DNA of 64,000 nt from Glandiceps talaboti (taxonomy: Eukaryota; Hemichordata; Enteropneusta; Spengelidae). The position numbers were made by a program, and so were the translations under genes. Where the stretch lies: assembly GCF_964340395.1 (NCBI RefSeq), contig NC_135550.1:3323001-3387000 (forward strand). Reading direction: 5' to 3'. This document shows positions 1-12,690 of the stretch, piece after piece. Numbering within the stretch: the stretch's first letter is position 1; every line of letters starts with the position of its first letter. The notes under the pieces are model-generated. The model was not told where the DNA came from and ran no database searches. It saw nothing but the letters and a program-made list of their open reading frames with translations.

Positions 1-258
1 TGTCCAAAGCCATAAGTCAGACATGCTTGAACAAGACCATGCCCATAGCAACAGCCAAATTATTGTATATATTGAAAAGATAACAGGGATTAATAGACAA
101 GTGAATAAACATTCAACAAATGCATGCAATTATACCTAGCAACAAGACCATGCCCATAGCAACAGCCATATGATGATGTTTATCACAAAGGTAACATCAG
201 GGATTCATAGACAAGTGAACAATTTAAAAACTGTAAAGTTGTGCTACAACACCACTTA
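1..258 (+). mobile_element. Family A element, right end (cut by window edge)
   Basis: It holds two internal repeat units with the family core CCCATAGCAACAGCCA, then a right end with AGTTGTGCTACAAC that matches the end of the full copy at 7,353-8,743. Confidence 0.7.
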
Positions 259-799
259 CGTGATTTCTTGTCTTATATCATGCCTTCTATGGTCAGATCA
301 GAAAAAAAATCATGTCACTGATAAGACCTAATAAAAAAAGTTGTTTGGTTCCGGTTACCTGACCCCACCTAGTTTTTCATGGCAACCCTAAACTTTTGTT
401 TTACATATTTGAGAAAAAAATTTGCGAAAATCGTGAAGTCTCGCAAGAATTAGTAGATGCAGAAACTGAAATCAACTTAAAAAAGACAATATAAAACTGT
501 TCTTACAATCTATAATGGCTGTACATCTGATGAGAAGAAACCAATAACACAAAGACCATATGGAAAACAATGGAAAACATAACTAACTGAGCTAGACACT
601 CACATATGAAAAAAAATGAAAAATGGAAAAAAATCTACCCACTCCACCTATTCTAAAATTGAATGTAATCGGAACTAAACAATAATTTTTTTTTATGCCT
701 AACAAGATGGTGTCACCATACAACATGCAAATGTGTCTGGGTGAAAATTATTGTTAAGTATCACTGAAAATTGTAGTTTCTTTCTAACATTAAATTGTT
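259..799. other. AT-rich, no feature seen
   Basis: No convincing exon, element end or tandem repeat was recognised. Confidence 0.4.
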
Positions 800-1480
800 T
801 GTATTTTTATTTGCAATGTTCGCCCTATACGTTTTAATGGTATTATATACTGGTATGATAAGAAACTTAATAGACCTGACCTTTGACCTTGAAAGTACTT
901 TTCAATGTCAAATGGCCAAATTTGGGTTATCTTAATAGCTTTTTGAATTTGATATTTCAAGAGATGATGATATTTAATCATGTCTTGGTTTTTACTCGGT
1001 GCCTGGCCGTGGCATATGCATGTCACCTAATTTCACAACCTTGACCTGAATAGCAAATGGCATTTGTGATACACAAGAGTTAATAGTACATTTTGCCTGT
1101 TATTGTCAAAAGTTTGATACATATGGACACCATTCAAGTGTCTATCCTCACAATATCAATGATGAGCTTCTAAGGAGACATTGACCTTCCTTTGACTTTG
1201 ACAAAAAAATTCAAGGTGAAATGAGCAAAAACTTTCTGTCTATGTTAACTCAAGAAGTTGAATAAACAAAGACTCTATTTAAATGTCTATACCTCAAAGG
1301 TCAGCTTTCTTTTTATATCTTGACCTTTGCTTTTGATCTCCATGTTCAAGGTCAAATTGCAAATTGGTCAATAACTTACAAAGTTTTATATCTTGAGATA
1401 CCATGCATTCAGATTTGCACAATAAGTTTGTCATAAAACTTGGGGACTCCGTCTTCCTTTGAAGGCTTGTTTGTAAGTAA
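800..1480 (+). repeat. Family C dispersed repeat
   Basis: It has recurring TTGACCTTTGACCTTGA-type phrases, 'tgatgagctt', and the end-phrase 'gtcttccttTGAAGGCTTGT'. The same phrases recur at 14,950-15,275 and 21,850-22,810, which defines a dispersed family. No coding potential. Confidence 0.6.
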
Positions 1481-1939
1481 GATGTATAGAGTGTTACTTA
1501 TTAAAGTCAACCTCTGTTGACCCCTGTGTATCGTTTGCAGGCTGTAAAGCCTGACTTTTGATCCTAGTTACTATTTACTATCCTAAAATCTGACAATTAT
1601 GCTACTGTCAATGACAATTTTGAACATATTAGGACAGTCCAGTAAAAGTACACAAAATACATAAAAAATATTCTCAGTCTGTAGCTATTGAAATTGACAG
1701 AAAGCCAAAATCCTCAGCATCTAGTCAGAAATCAGATTTGTGTTTCACCGGTACCACACATAGGTGTGCTCAGAATGAAAGCCAAGATGGAATGCATCAT
1801 ATACAGATTTAGCCTGAAAAGATGAAATGCCCCACTGTTGTAAAGTGTTTAATCTCACAGAAATTGATATTTATTATGATAAACATTTAAACTGATATGA
1901 TATAACATAACTTAGTAACTAAAGAAATGCACATGAATT

Positions 1940-2099
1940 ATACATTTGAAATATGATACACACTCTTAACTTGTGTTGCATAATATGTATATTTCATAAT
2001 ATGATACACACTCTTAACTTGTGTTGCATAATATGTATATTTCATAATATATGATACATACTGTCGTAACTTCTGTGTTGCAGGATATGTATATTTCAT
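1940..2099 (+). repeat. 53-bp tandem repeat, left part
   Basis: About three copies of a unit beginning ATATGTATATTTCATAATAT and containing 'cttaacttgtgttgca'. The array resumes at 2,981-2,993 and 3,230-3,330, and is interrupted by the hairpin element at 2,100-2,980. Confidence 0.75.
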
Positions 2100-2980
2100 G
2101 TTATACGTCACCTGTCACCAATCTCGCATTCTGATTGGTCGAGAGCCCTGCAGATACACAGGCGTATTTTTCACCAACAGCCGTATTTTTGCTTGTTGTA
2201 TCACATGATCACTGCACGTCCCCTTGTAAACAAATCTAGCAGACAACTAGAGATCGAGCTATAACCAGCATTTCCAATGCCAAATTTGTTGTCAATCGAA
2301 CAAAATATCACCGTTGTATACATTGTAACAAGTCTTTGAACTGTACTTTTCATGTCACAGGGAAATAGTCAAAAATTCCACACACAACCGTGAAAGTCCA
2401 GTGACGGCGAACGCACGGTCGTCACACGATCGTAAACATGAATTCCTAAATTTATGAAGGATATGAAAATTACCACCACAAAGGGTGTAATTTTTGCTTA
2501 ACTAGAACAACAAAGCATATCACGAACATTTATGTACATTTAATGGAATACAGTATGCAAAACAAAGACGCACTCATTTTTCAGCTGATGGTTATTAAGT
2601 TTGAATATATCGCTGAGTGATATGCAAATAGTAAACATTACGTCATACTACTGAGCAAACGCGCACTCTGATTGGATGATAAAGTTAAGGCTGACATGTA
2701 AACAACCGCATTGCAGTTATCAGAGAGGTGCATGATACTACGCTCGACAGTATAATGCGGAAGTGATTTTATTTTAACATGAAACAGCATTTTTAGACAT
2801 TCAAAAATGAATTCATAGTCGCAGGTGACGTATAAGTATGTTATTTGCCAAATACTGTTCCACATCTTGCTGCTCGAGGTAATTTTTCTGGTATAACGGC
2901 TCGCCTCCGACTCTCCGTTATACCAGAAAAAATACCTCTCGCAGCAAGATATGGAACGGTATTTGGCAAATAACATATAC
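2100..2980 (+). mobile_element. Terminal-hairpin element 1
   Basis: Left end TTATACGTCACCTG (2101-2114) has a perfect inverted copy at 2822-2835. Directly after it stands a 141-bp hairpin (2837-2977). Its arms of about 63 bp pair at about 92 percent around a loop CTCGCCTCCGACTC (2900-2913). The insertion interrupts the 53-bp tandem repeat, which fixes the borders. The interior is richer in CpG than its surroundings and has no long ORF. The class is unknown to me; a non-autonomous DNA element is the working guess. Confidence 0.7.
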
Positions 2981-2993
2981 ATATGATACATAC

Positions 2994-3229
2994 AAAACTG
3001 CCAATCATTTTTTGGGAAAATATGCATTAGTAATGACAAATTAAATTACTTGATCAATCCAACCTCAACAAGGAAGACCCGTCACTCAAAAAAATATAGT
3101 ATTCCCAGATGTAGAACCGAACGATTCAAAAACAGTTTCATACCATACGCTTTGTACAATTACCAATGATGGCTTGACAGAATGTTTTTGAGCTTGTATA
3201 GACCTTTTTAACAGTAATCAGTATATTTT
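2994..3229. other. No feature seen
   Basis: Unique-looking AT-rich sequence between the remnant tandem copies. Confidence 0.4.
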
Positions 3230-3330
3230 TATGTATATTTCATAATATGATACACTGTCTTAACTTGTGTTGCATAATATGTATATTTCATAATATGATA
3301 CATACTGTCCTAACTTCTGTGTTGCATAAT
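3230..3330 (+). repeat. 53-bp tandem repeat, right part
   Basis: Two further copies of the unit seen at 1,940-2,099. Confidence 0.75.
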
Positions 3331-3432
3331 CAACTATTAGCATCAAAATATCAACTATTAGCAAAATATCAACTATTAGCAAAATATCAACTATTAGCAA
3401 AATATTAACTATTAGCATCAAAATATTACAAT
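3331..3432 (+). repeat. 18-bp tandem repeat
   Basis: About five copies of CAACTATTAGCAAAATAT, some with a 4-base insertion (ATCA). Confidence 0.85.
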
Positions 3433-4238
3433 CAAAATATCTCTTCCCTATAAAGTATAAGGCTTGTGTTGGTACACTCTTACAAAGTATATAATGGAAT
3501 AAAACTTATCACAAGCACTTTGATTGTACTCTGACATTTCAGACTCTAAAAGAGTAATATTGAACATCGCAATCACCCAAAAACAACGAATTTAGAGTTG
3601 TGGATTGAAACCTTTCTATTGACACTTACAGACGTCAAATCCTTAAATAACCATTAATCTCACAAAACAGCATTACACGATGAAAATGGAAACAACCATT
3701 ACATGTCATTACAGTAAACCTTTGTTCTTAATACCCAGTAATGTGAAAGGTTAAAGGTCAGTAATATGAAAGGTCACAGATCACCTCTACACACATTTAC
3801 AGAGAAATGAAAGTGTTCAAGCCCAAGAGACTGGTAAATGCTAACACATTGCACATTCAATGTTTATTCATTTCTCCAGTCATCATTTCATGTAATATTA
3901 AAGACCAATTACCCCATGGATTGGAGTGTACCCTATTGTAATGAACTAATCAGAGGGGTAATGTAATCAACAACTGATACTTTTAAAGATTACATAGCTG
4001 CACTCAAATTATAAGAATTCATCCTGCCCATATGTGACAACTAATACATCAAGATTTTGGAGAAAAAGATAATGGTTTGAAATAAGAAGATTAAGTTGAA
4101 ATATTTGGATAATTTGATCACTGAATATCGGCTATACTAGCTACTACACAAGTTACATAGATGCATTTTAATCAGAGTTTGAAGAATCCTGGATTAGTAG
4201 AGTTTGAATGGTAAAGCTTGTTTGTATGAGAATATTAA
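3433..4238. other. No feature seen
   Basis: AT-rich, no exon or element recognised. Confidence 0.4.
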
Positions 4239-4385
<147 letters not shown>

Positions 4386-4537
4386 CATCCCTTTTGTATC
4401 AGGGGCTCACTAAGATTGTTAGGAGCAGCACTAACAAAAAAATAAAATACATACACTACTAAAAAACATGAGTAAAAACATATACAGGAACAAACAACAA
4501 AATAAACCAATGTGAGGTAAGAATATTGATAAAACAA

Positions 4538-4753
<216 letters not shown>

Positions 4754-5337
4754 GTAGTTGATATGCAGCAGAATGATTCAATATTTGACTATAGCTTTCC
4801 ATTTAGTAGTTTCTGGCTTGGATGCTTCAACCTTAACAACATGACAAGATTATGGTTAGGCCACAACAAGTTTGCAAGTATTTTAAGAAAAAGAGAAACA
4901 GTCAGTGACTTTCTGAATGTAAAGATGTAACTTGTCAGAGATGTGAAATCAAGCATTCATCTCAGCAAGACCAACAATAACCAATTGAAAACTAGTGGTG
5001 TGTATAAGTCTAACCAGTATGTGTTTTCAAAAAGGCAGCCATACCGACTTTCTAAATTTAGCTGAGTGATTTCTTACAGTCATTAAAATTTTTGTGTGTT
5101 AATCTTGAGAAAAAGGGGAAAAGTATGAGTAGGTTGGGTTGGAATCTTGACAAGTTGAAAGAATTGATGGATTGTACAACATATTAGGTATAAGAATACA
5201 CTTTCCCAGTTCTATATTCTGTGGTCATGCATGGCAGTACACTCTGATGGCAAATCCTATCTAGATTAGATGACAGACTTTGCTTGACTTGTAATATCTA
5301 TGTACCATTTGTCCAAGGATCCTGTGTGTGTGTGCAT
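4754..5337. other. No feature seen
   Basis: AT-rich, no recognisable gene or element. Confidence 0.4.
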
Positions 5338-5402
5338 GCATGTACGTACGTATGTATGTATGTATGTATGTATGTATGTATGTATGTATGTATGTATGTA
5401 TG
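5338..5402 (+). repeat. (TGTA)n microsatellite
   Basis: About 16 copies of the tetramer. Confidence 0.95.
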
Positions 5403-5549
5403 TTTTCAGTTGAAATAATCAAATTTCTGTGCACACAGTAGACATGATTTGTTTAGAATATCATGGGTTAAGTGATTACTAGTTTGTGTTCATGATTTAG
5501 AGCTCTCTTTAGTTTACATAGAACTATTTCTCCTAATTAGAGTATTTCT

Positions 5550-5640
5550 ATTGATAGTTTAATTGCTCCTATTATGACTTACGGCTGTGAAGTTTGGGGT
5601 TATGAAATTGATAGCAAAAGACATTTTCTTAATGACGTTA
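5550..5640 (+). pseudogene. LINE reverse transcriptase fragment
   Basis: The frame reads SISIDSLIAPIMTYGCEVWG and then YEID, matching the conserved P-x-x-x-Y-G-x-E-x-W-G segment downstream of the catalytic part of non-LTR retrotransposon polymerases. It ends abruptly at family A copy 2, which probably inserted into it. Confidence 0.7.
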
Positions 5641-6215
5641 GTTTTTAGCACAACTGCATGCTATAGGCATGGTGTGTGTGTGTGTGTGTGTGTGTCTTGT
5701 CTGTGTCTGTGTCTGTGTGTGTGTGTGTCAGTGTGGACAACTTAAACTCAAAGACCGCCAGACCGATTGTCTTTGTATTTGGTGGGGACATTACTTTTGG
5801 TGTCTAGTTGGGAAATTGTTCAAAGCAAAATGATCGCATCAGAGGTATGTGATTTGGGTCAAAAATGTGATTTTTGGGGAAAAAAAACTTAAACTAAATA
5901 ACTACTGGGCAGATTGGTCTGAAATTTGGTGGGAAAGTTCTTAGTTGATGATATAATGATTCCATCAGCAATATGCAAATCAGGGCTAAAAATGTGAATT
6001 TTGATCAGAAACTTATATCTCAAAAAGTTGAACAATGAGACTCAAATATGGTGAGATGTTTCTAAAAGTGATATTCTGCAGATTTTGTTCAAAACATTTG
6101 ACATGATTGGCCCTAGCAACCATGACCCATGCCCTTAGCAACAACCAAATGCTAGTGTATTTTGCAAAAAATAACAACATCATCTGGTAGGTAACTTAGT
6201 AAACATTAAACAAGA
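5641..6215 (+). mobile_element. Family A element, 3'-truncated copy
   Basis: Starts with AGCACAACTG at 5647-5656. It contains a (TG)n run (5671-5728), the phrase 'gaccgattgtctttgtatttggtgggg', and one GCCCTTAGCAACAACCAAATG unit. The right end is missing. Confidence 0.75.
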
Positions 6216-6224
6216 TTTAAAGTG

Positions 6225-6476
6225 AATGCCTCCCGTAAGGGAATCACTAATTAAGCAAATAACTCTTTAAACTAAAAAACTATGGTAACAGGCTTCGTTT
6301 TTGGACAAGCATGCTTTCTTAGTATGTATGTGTCAAATTATACGGAATTTGAAGTGTGCATGACACTGCTTAATTTAACTGAATATCATTCATTATTCAA
6401 AATACTCATTAAAGGTAAAAGTTGTAGCAACAAACTTCATAGGACATTTGCGTATTATTATGGTTGATATATGTAC
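6225..6476 (+). repeat. Family D repeat (147-bp unit type), left part
   Basis: Related to the tandem units at 8,745-9,205 (shared phrases 'aggacat', 'tatggtt', 'atgtact'). Interrupted at about 6,477 by hairpin element 2; the family resumes at about 7,327. Confidence 0.55.
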
Positions 6477-7326
6477 TTTATCACATAAATACGTGCATAT
6501 CTTCTACTGTGTGATGTCAAACAGGGGGTGATTTCAGAGTATATCACCCCTGTTCTACCGAACTATTTTCTCTCCGTACTGTTCGAATGTTCGTGCCAAT
6601 CCTACGCTACGATCAAGTTTATCGTAATAATTACGTGCTTTCAAAACGTAAATGCATACATTACGTTACACGTATCCAAGTTCGATGGCATGAGTTTGAT
6701 ATGTAGAGGTACTTTTATTTTTATTTGATACATTTTATTCTATTTAAAAATCACGTAGATTATCGATGTAGCACGAGCACTGGCAGTCGGCAAGCTTACT
6801 TCCGATTTTCTGTCGAGCTCAGATCTCCGAACTTACACAACCCGAGAAAATGTGATTAAAAAGACGACACAAAAGTCGTATGCAGACAAATTCTACTTAC
6901 GTTTTAAACTAAATTTGATATTACATGTACATCGCAAGGTTATAACCGATCATTTTGGTTGAGAAACCACAGAACACTATGACCGCGACCGATACTGTGT
7001 CACGACAGGTCACGCGATTATGTAATTTGCATAGCTGTTGGGCACCAATTTTTAATACGCGATGAAGAATAATGCAATGAAATGATACAGTATTCGTAAA
7101 ATACGATTTAAAATTTTAGAAAAATACGGGGAAATACTTAGTTATGTGATAAATATATAATTCCATGAAATCAATGTTAGTTTTACGTCATAATGCTCCT
7201 CGTATGATTCCGCGGACTACAAATTCTCGCCTACCGACTCGAATTTGTATTAGTCCGCGGAATCATACTCGGAGCATTATGACGTAAAACTAACATTGAT
7301 TTCATGGGATTATATATAAATATACC
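6477..7326 (+). mobile_element. Terminal-hairpin element 2
   Basis: Left end TTTATCACATAA (6477-6488) has a perfect inverted copy at 7142-7153. A giant hairpin follows (7150-7320, arms of about 70 bp), with a loop CTCGCCTACCGACTC at 7226-7240. The architecture is the same as element 1, but stem and interior sequences differ. It interrupts family D. A smaller palindrome, CAGGGGGTGAT...ATCACCCCTG, lies at 6522-6552. The interior is CpG-rich relative to its flanks and has no long ORF. Confidence 0.7.
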
Positions 7327-7352
7327 ATATTATACAAAATTTGAAGCTTGCA

Positions 7353-8743
7353 TTTTTAGCACAACTGAACTTGTTCAGTAGTGCTATAGGGATCGCCCGG
7401 CGTCTGTCTGTCTGTCTGTGTGTGTGGATGTGTGTGTGTGTGTAAACAACTTAAAGTCAAAAACCGCTGAACCGATTGCCACGATATTTGGTGGGTCCAT
7501 TACTTTGGGTGTCTAGTTGGGAAATTGTTCAAATCAAAATGATCACATCACAGGTGTGTGATTTGGGTCAAAAAATGTGATTTTTGGTCAAAAAACTTAA
7601 ACTCATGGGCAGATCGGTGCGAAATTTGGTGGGAACATTCTTAAGGGGGTGTAAAGTAAGATTTGTTCATGACGGGATGATTCCATCAGTGATATGCAAA
7701 TTAGGGCTAAAAATGTGTCTTTTTGGTTAAAAATCTATAATTCTAAAACTACTGAGCAGATTGGGCTGAAATTTAATGGGAATGTATCTAGGGATGTATG
7801 GACGAAGAAATATTAAGCATACCATGATTCCATGAGTGATATGCAAATTAGGTGTAAAAATGTTCATTTTTGGTCAAAAACTTATATCTCAAAAAGTACT
7901 TGGTCAATTAGTCTGAAACTTGGCGAGATGTTTCTGAAACTGTTATTCTGCAGATTTTCTTAAAAACATTTTGACAAAATTGGCCCTAGCGACCATGACC
8001 ACGCCCTTTAGCAACAACCAAATGGCAGTATATTTTGGTCAAATAACAACATCATCTGGTAAGCAAGTGAGTAAACATTCAAAAAATGTATGCAAATACC
8101 CTAGCAACCATGACCACGCCCATAGCAACAGCCAAACGGTGGTGTATTTCACAAAGATAACAACAGGGTTTAATAGATAATTGAATAAACATCCAAAAAA
8201 TGTATGTAAATTTGCATAGCAACAAGACCACGCCCATAACAACAGCCAAATAATCACGTATATTGCAAAGATAACAACAGGAATAGAAAGACATGAATAA
8301 ACATTCAAAAAATGTATGCAAATACCCTAGTAACCATGACCACGCCCATAGCAACAGCCAAACGGTGGTGTATTTCACAAAGATAACAACAGGGTTTAAT
8401 AGACAATTGAATAAACATTCAAAAAATGTATGTAAATTTTCCTAGCAACAAGACCACGCCCATAGCAACAGCCAAATGATCACGTATATTGCAAAGACAA
8501 TATCAGGAATTCATACACAAGTGAACAAAAACATACACAAATGTATGCAAATATATCTAACAACATGACCACGCCCATAGCAACAGCCAAATGATAGCAT
8601 TTATCGTAAAGATAGCAACATGGTTGGATAGGCAACTGGATAGTTATTCAGCAAATAAACACCTATTGTTAGCATAGACTAGCATATGGATAAACATTTT
8701 TAAAAACTACAGTTGTGCTACAACGCCATTGGTGGTATTTTTA
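7353..8743 (+). mobile_element. Family A element, most complete copy
   Basis: AGCACAACTG (7358-7367) and CAGTTGTGCT (8710-8719) are inverted ends. The left end also folds on itself, since AGCACAACTGAAC pairs with GTTCAGTAGTGCT. A CTGT/TG run comes next, then three degenerate ~170-bp units ('ggtgggaa', 'atatgcaaattag'). Several ~110-bp tandem units with the core CCCATAGCAACAGCCAAA follow. No ORF resembling a transposase is present, so it is non-autonomous. Confidence 0.8.
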
Positions 8744-8744
8744 A

Positions 8745-9205
8745 GATACAGCCTTGTTACCTAAAATCATTAATTATCCAAATTTTTCATTAAAACTGTA
8801 AGCTATATCAACAAATTTTATAAGACATATCCACTTTGTTATGGTTAACGTATGTACTAAATTATATTGAAATTCAAGAATGCATTCTTATGATATATCC
8901 TAATTACCGAAAATCATTAATCATGCAAATTAGTTATTAACACTGTAATGGTATATCAACAACTTTATAGGGTGTATAAACTTTGTTATGTTTAATGTAT
9001 GAAGTAAATTATATTGAAATTGAAGTATGCAGTCTTAAGATATATCCTAATTACCGAAAATAATTAATTATGCAAATTATTCACTAAATCTTCAAGCAAA
9101 AGCAACAACTTTTCTAGGAGATATGCACTCTGTAATGTTAAATGTATGTACTAAATTGTATTGAAATTGAAGTATGCAGTCTTAAGATATAGCCTAATTA
9201 CCGAA
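8745..9205 (+). repeat. Family D tandem repeat, 147-bp period
   Basis: Units anchored on TTACC(G)AAAATCATTAAT start at 8757, 8904, 9051 and 9198, an exact 147-base spacing each time. Three full units are present and the fourth is cut by a LINE fragment. Confidence 0.8.
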
Positions 9206-9796
9206 ACAGTGAGAACAGTATGTGGTCAAATCTTTGCAAGTTTAATTCTACAATCAAGAAGGTTCATGATAATTTATGTCAAGAATTTTGTAAATCTTGG
9301 TATGGGGAATTACATAATGACATTAGAAGAAACAGTACTAATAAAAAAAAATTGAAAAATATCTTCTGCAAATTAAAAATCCTGTTTGTAGAAAACTTGT
9401 GACTAAATTTAGAATTTCGGATTATAATATTCAAATTGAGTTGGGTAGACGGTCTACTCCTAAGATGCCTGTAGATGAAAGATTCTGTAAATTTTGTCAA
9501 AATATGGTAGAAGATGAATTTCATCATTTAATTCTTTGTTCTCACCATACAAGTGAAAAAAAGGCATTTTTTTCTTCTTTGTCATTAAATAATTCAAATT
9601 TTCATTCCTTAAATGACAACATAAATTTTTGCATATTTTGACCTCTGATGATAAACCTAATTCCTCTTTGAAAATTTCTTGTTTATGTAAACAGTCCTCT
9701 AGCAGTTGGCTAAAGAATTGTATTGTATTCACTTGATTTCTGTATGTCATTTTTGTATGCGTTACCATGCTTGCTATGGCATGTTGTTATGCAATA
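9206..9796 (+). pseudogene. LINE 3' end (frameshifted, 5'-truncated)
   Basis: Two frames carry the C-terminal part of a non-LTR retrotransposon polymerase. The first (to about 9,402) has W-x-x-L ... C-K-S-W-Y-G-E-L. The second (from 9,399) has IELGRRSTPKMPVDERFCKF, then EDEFHHLILC, a Cys/His motif typical of LINE C-termini. A stop and 3' UTR with AATAAA at 9792-9797 follow. The frame break makes it a dead copy. Confidence 0.75.
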
Positions 9797-9903
<107 letters not shown>

Positions 9904-9982
9904 AAGGCTTACATCTATTTTCACAAAAAGTATAAGCCTATCTGGATGGCATAGAGATGCCTTACTGCACAAACTGACAAAT

Positions 9983-10213
9983 ACCTTATAGTTACAGATA
10001 CCTTATAGTTACACCTATGACCACTAGGTGTGTGAGAACTAACCAATAGAATGATCCATTACATACAGTTACAGCTATGACCACTAGGTGTGTGAGAACT
10101 GACCAATAGAATTATCCATTACATACAGTTACAGCTATGACCACTAGGTGTGTGAGAACTGACCAATAGAATTATCCATTACATACAGTTACAGCTATGA
10201 CCACTAGGTGGCA
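9983..10213 (+). repeat. 60-bp tandem repeat
   Basis: Nearly four copies of a unit containing GCTATGACCACTAGGTGTGT and 'accaatagaattatccatta'. Confidence 0.9.
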
Positions 10214-10970
10214 CAGTTATACTAATAATGTGAGAAGTGATCATGATTGTACTTCAAACTTTGTCCACAATTTCAGGAATTGTTAGTAAATGATTGAATT
10301 TTAACTCTATGTCAGGTACAAACATTGTCATATTATATCTTTCACAAGAACACATGTCAACAATGAATTAAAAACAGTTAGCAACCATATTGTGTTATAT
10401 ATTTTTAGACAACTCTAAAATGATCACTAAATCAATATGATACAGATTTATGATTTGTCTGGATTCAATTCAAACAGCAATGAATTGATGTTACTATAGC
10501 AACATGTAGAAAAATAACTAACACCCTAGATTCTTGGAATACCATTGTCAGTATCGTAGTTATGGTGACATTTAACAGTATGGAACAGAGTGGACCGTTG
10601 TGATTGCATCTTAAATCATTGTCAGTCAGTGCAATATGTTCCATTTGTGTAGAGTAAGAATTTTAATGAGAGATGCTGGAGCCCTTGAAGTATATAGGGT
10701 GTTAATGGGTAATACGTACAGCATATCACTATGTACATTCCCACAACATACCGCTAACAATAAATCTACCACAAACTGTGAAATACGCTGTTTTTGTCAC
10801 AAGTAACTTCAACTGACAGATTGATAACTTCAACTCTGTAGTGTTTTTTAAAGTTGTAACATAACAGAGTCACCCAGCTAGGGCACAAAGTTGCCGACTG
10901 TAAGTTCTGTTTCCATGTTTTAATGTTCTATGTTAAATATGCCAACAACATGAATAATACCTTAGGGTTT
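10214..10970. other. No feature seen
   Basis: AT-rich sequence without recognisable gene or repeat. Confidence 0.4.
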
Positions 10971-10983
10971 TTTGGGGTTTTTT

Positions 10984-12008
10984 GGCACAACTGAAGTGAT
11001 AAGGTTCAGTAGTTCAGAAATTGTTCAAATGAAAATGATTCATCAGAGATGTGGGTTTTGGGTCAAAAAAGTGACTTTTGGTCAAAAAACATAAACCCCA
11101 AAACTACTGGGCAGATTGGCCTGAAATTTGGTGGGAACATTCTTAGGGGAGAGTAAATTAAGATTTGTTCATGACATGATGATTCCATCAGTAATATGCA
11201 AATTAGGGCTAAAAATGTGTCTTTTTGGTCAAAACCTATAATTCCAAAACAACTTAGCAGATTGGGCTGAAATTTAACAGGGATGCATCTGTGGGTGTAT
11301 AAATGAAAAAATTTATTAAGCATATAATGATCTCATAAGTAATATGCAAATTAGGTGTAAAATGTGAATTTTGGTCAAAAATTTATCTCAAAAGGTCAAT
11401 GAGACTGAAACTTGGTGAGATGTTTCTAGAAGTGTTATTCTGCAGATTTTCTTCAAAATATTTTGACACAATTGGCCCTAGCAACCATGACCATGCCCTT
11501 AGCAACAACCAAATGGCAGTATAGTTTTGTTAAATAACATCATCATCTGGTAGGCAAGTGAGGAAACATTCAAAAATGTGTGCAAATATCCCTAGCAACC
11601 ATGACCACTCCCATAGCAACAGCAATTGGTCATGTATTTCACAAAGATAATGAGGGATTGATAGACAAGTGAATAAACATCCAAAAAATTCATGTATGTA
11701 AATGTGCCTAGCAACAAGACCATGCCCATAGCAACAGCCAGATGATCATATATATTGCAAAGATAACAACAGGGATTAATAGACAATTATATAAACATTC
11801 AAAAATGTATGCAAATATATCTAGCAATATGACCAGCCCATAGCAAAAGCCAAATGATCGCGTATATCGCAAAGATAGTAACATGGTTGGATAGGCAACT
11901 GGATAGTCATTCAGCAAATGAACACCTATTGTTAGCATGGACTAGCATATGGATAAACATTTTTTAAAAACTACAGTTGTGCTCCAACTCCAATGGCACT
12001 ATTTTTAA
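10984..12008 (+). mobile_element. Family A element, full-length copy
   Basis: Left end GGCACAACTG (one change from the family) and right end CAGTTGTGCT at 11974-11983. Internal units with CCCATAGCAACAGC are fewer than in the 7.4-kb copy. Confidence 0.8.
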
Positions 12009-12369
12009 AATAAAAATTTACAATGTTTACTAGGCATTCAACAATATGAACAATTAGATGTTATTTTCCAATAATTTTTCTTCGTTGAGCCAAGGAAATA
12101 CAGGTGATCTAAGGGGCCTTTGTCACTACTTGTTTAGTGACTCATAGTGACCCTTAGGTCACGAGTATTTCCAGCTGAATGAAGAAAAATATTTGTAGAC
12201 ATGTGTTATCGTGACATAGACACACATTGTTGTGATGTAGAATGACCAGAATATATTTTTTGGCTCAAGAATGGTATAATAGGTTAAAAACAAGATCTCC
12301 ATCATGGCAGTTTGCATAGATTACCCACAATACCCTTTATTTATAATTACCTCTGTTACATGTTTAAGA

Positions 12370-12690
12370 ATATCCTGTTTTTGCCCCAAATAAGTTAGTT
12401 TTAAACAAGCCTCAAATAATTGTTTTCCAAGTTATAGATATGTGCTGTTATTGTTACAAATAACTTAGTTTAAACAGGCCAGCCTCAAATAACTTGGTTC
12501 TAACATTATCAATCAGCATTTTTTAGTGTTTTGTAGGAATACAGTATCCTGTTTTGTTAGAAATGACTTAGTTTAAACAGGCCAGCCTTAAATAACTTTG
12601 TTCTAACATTACCAGTCCATGGCTAACAATTCTAACAACTGCCACTGTACAATTGTCTAATCTGCCAACTTCTATCAGTCCATGGCTAAC
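12370..12690 (+). repeat. Degenerate ~115-bp tandem repeat
   Basis: Three imperfect copies sharing 'aacttagtttaaacaggcc' and 'taacttggttctaacatta'. Confidence 0.65.
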
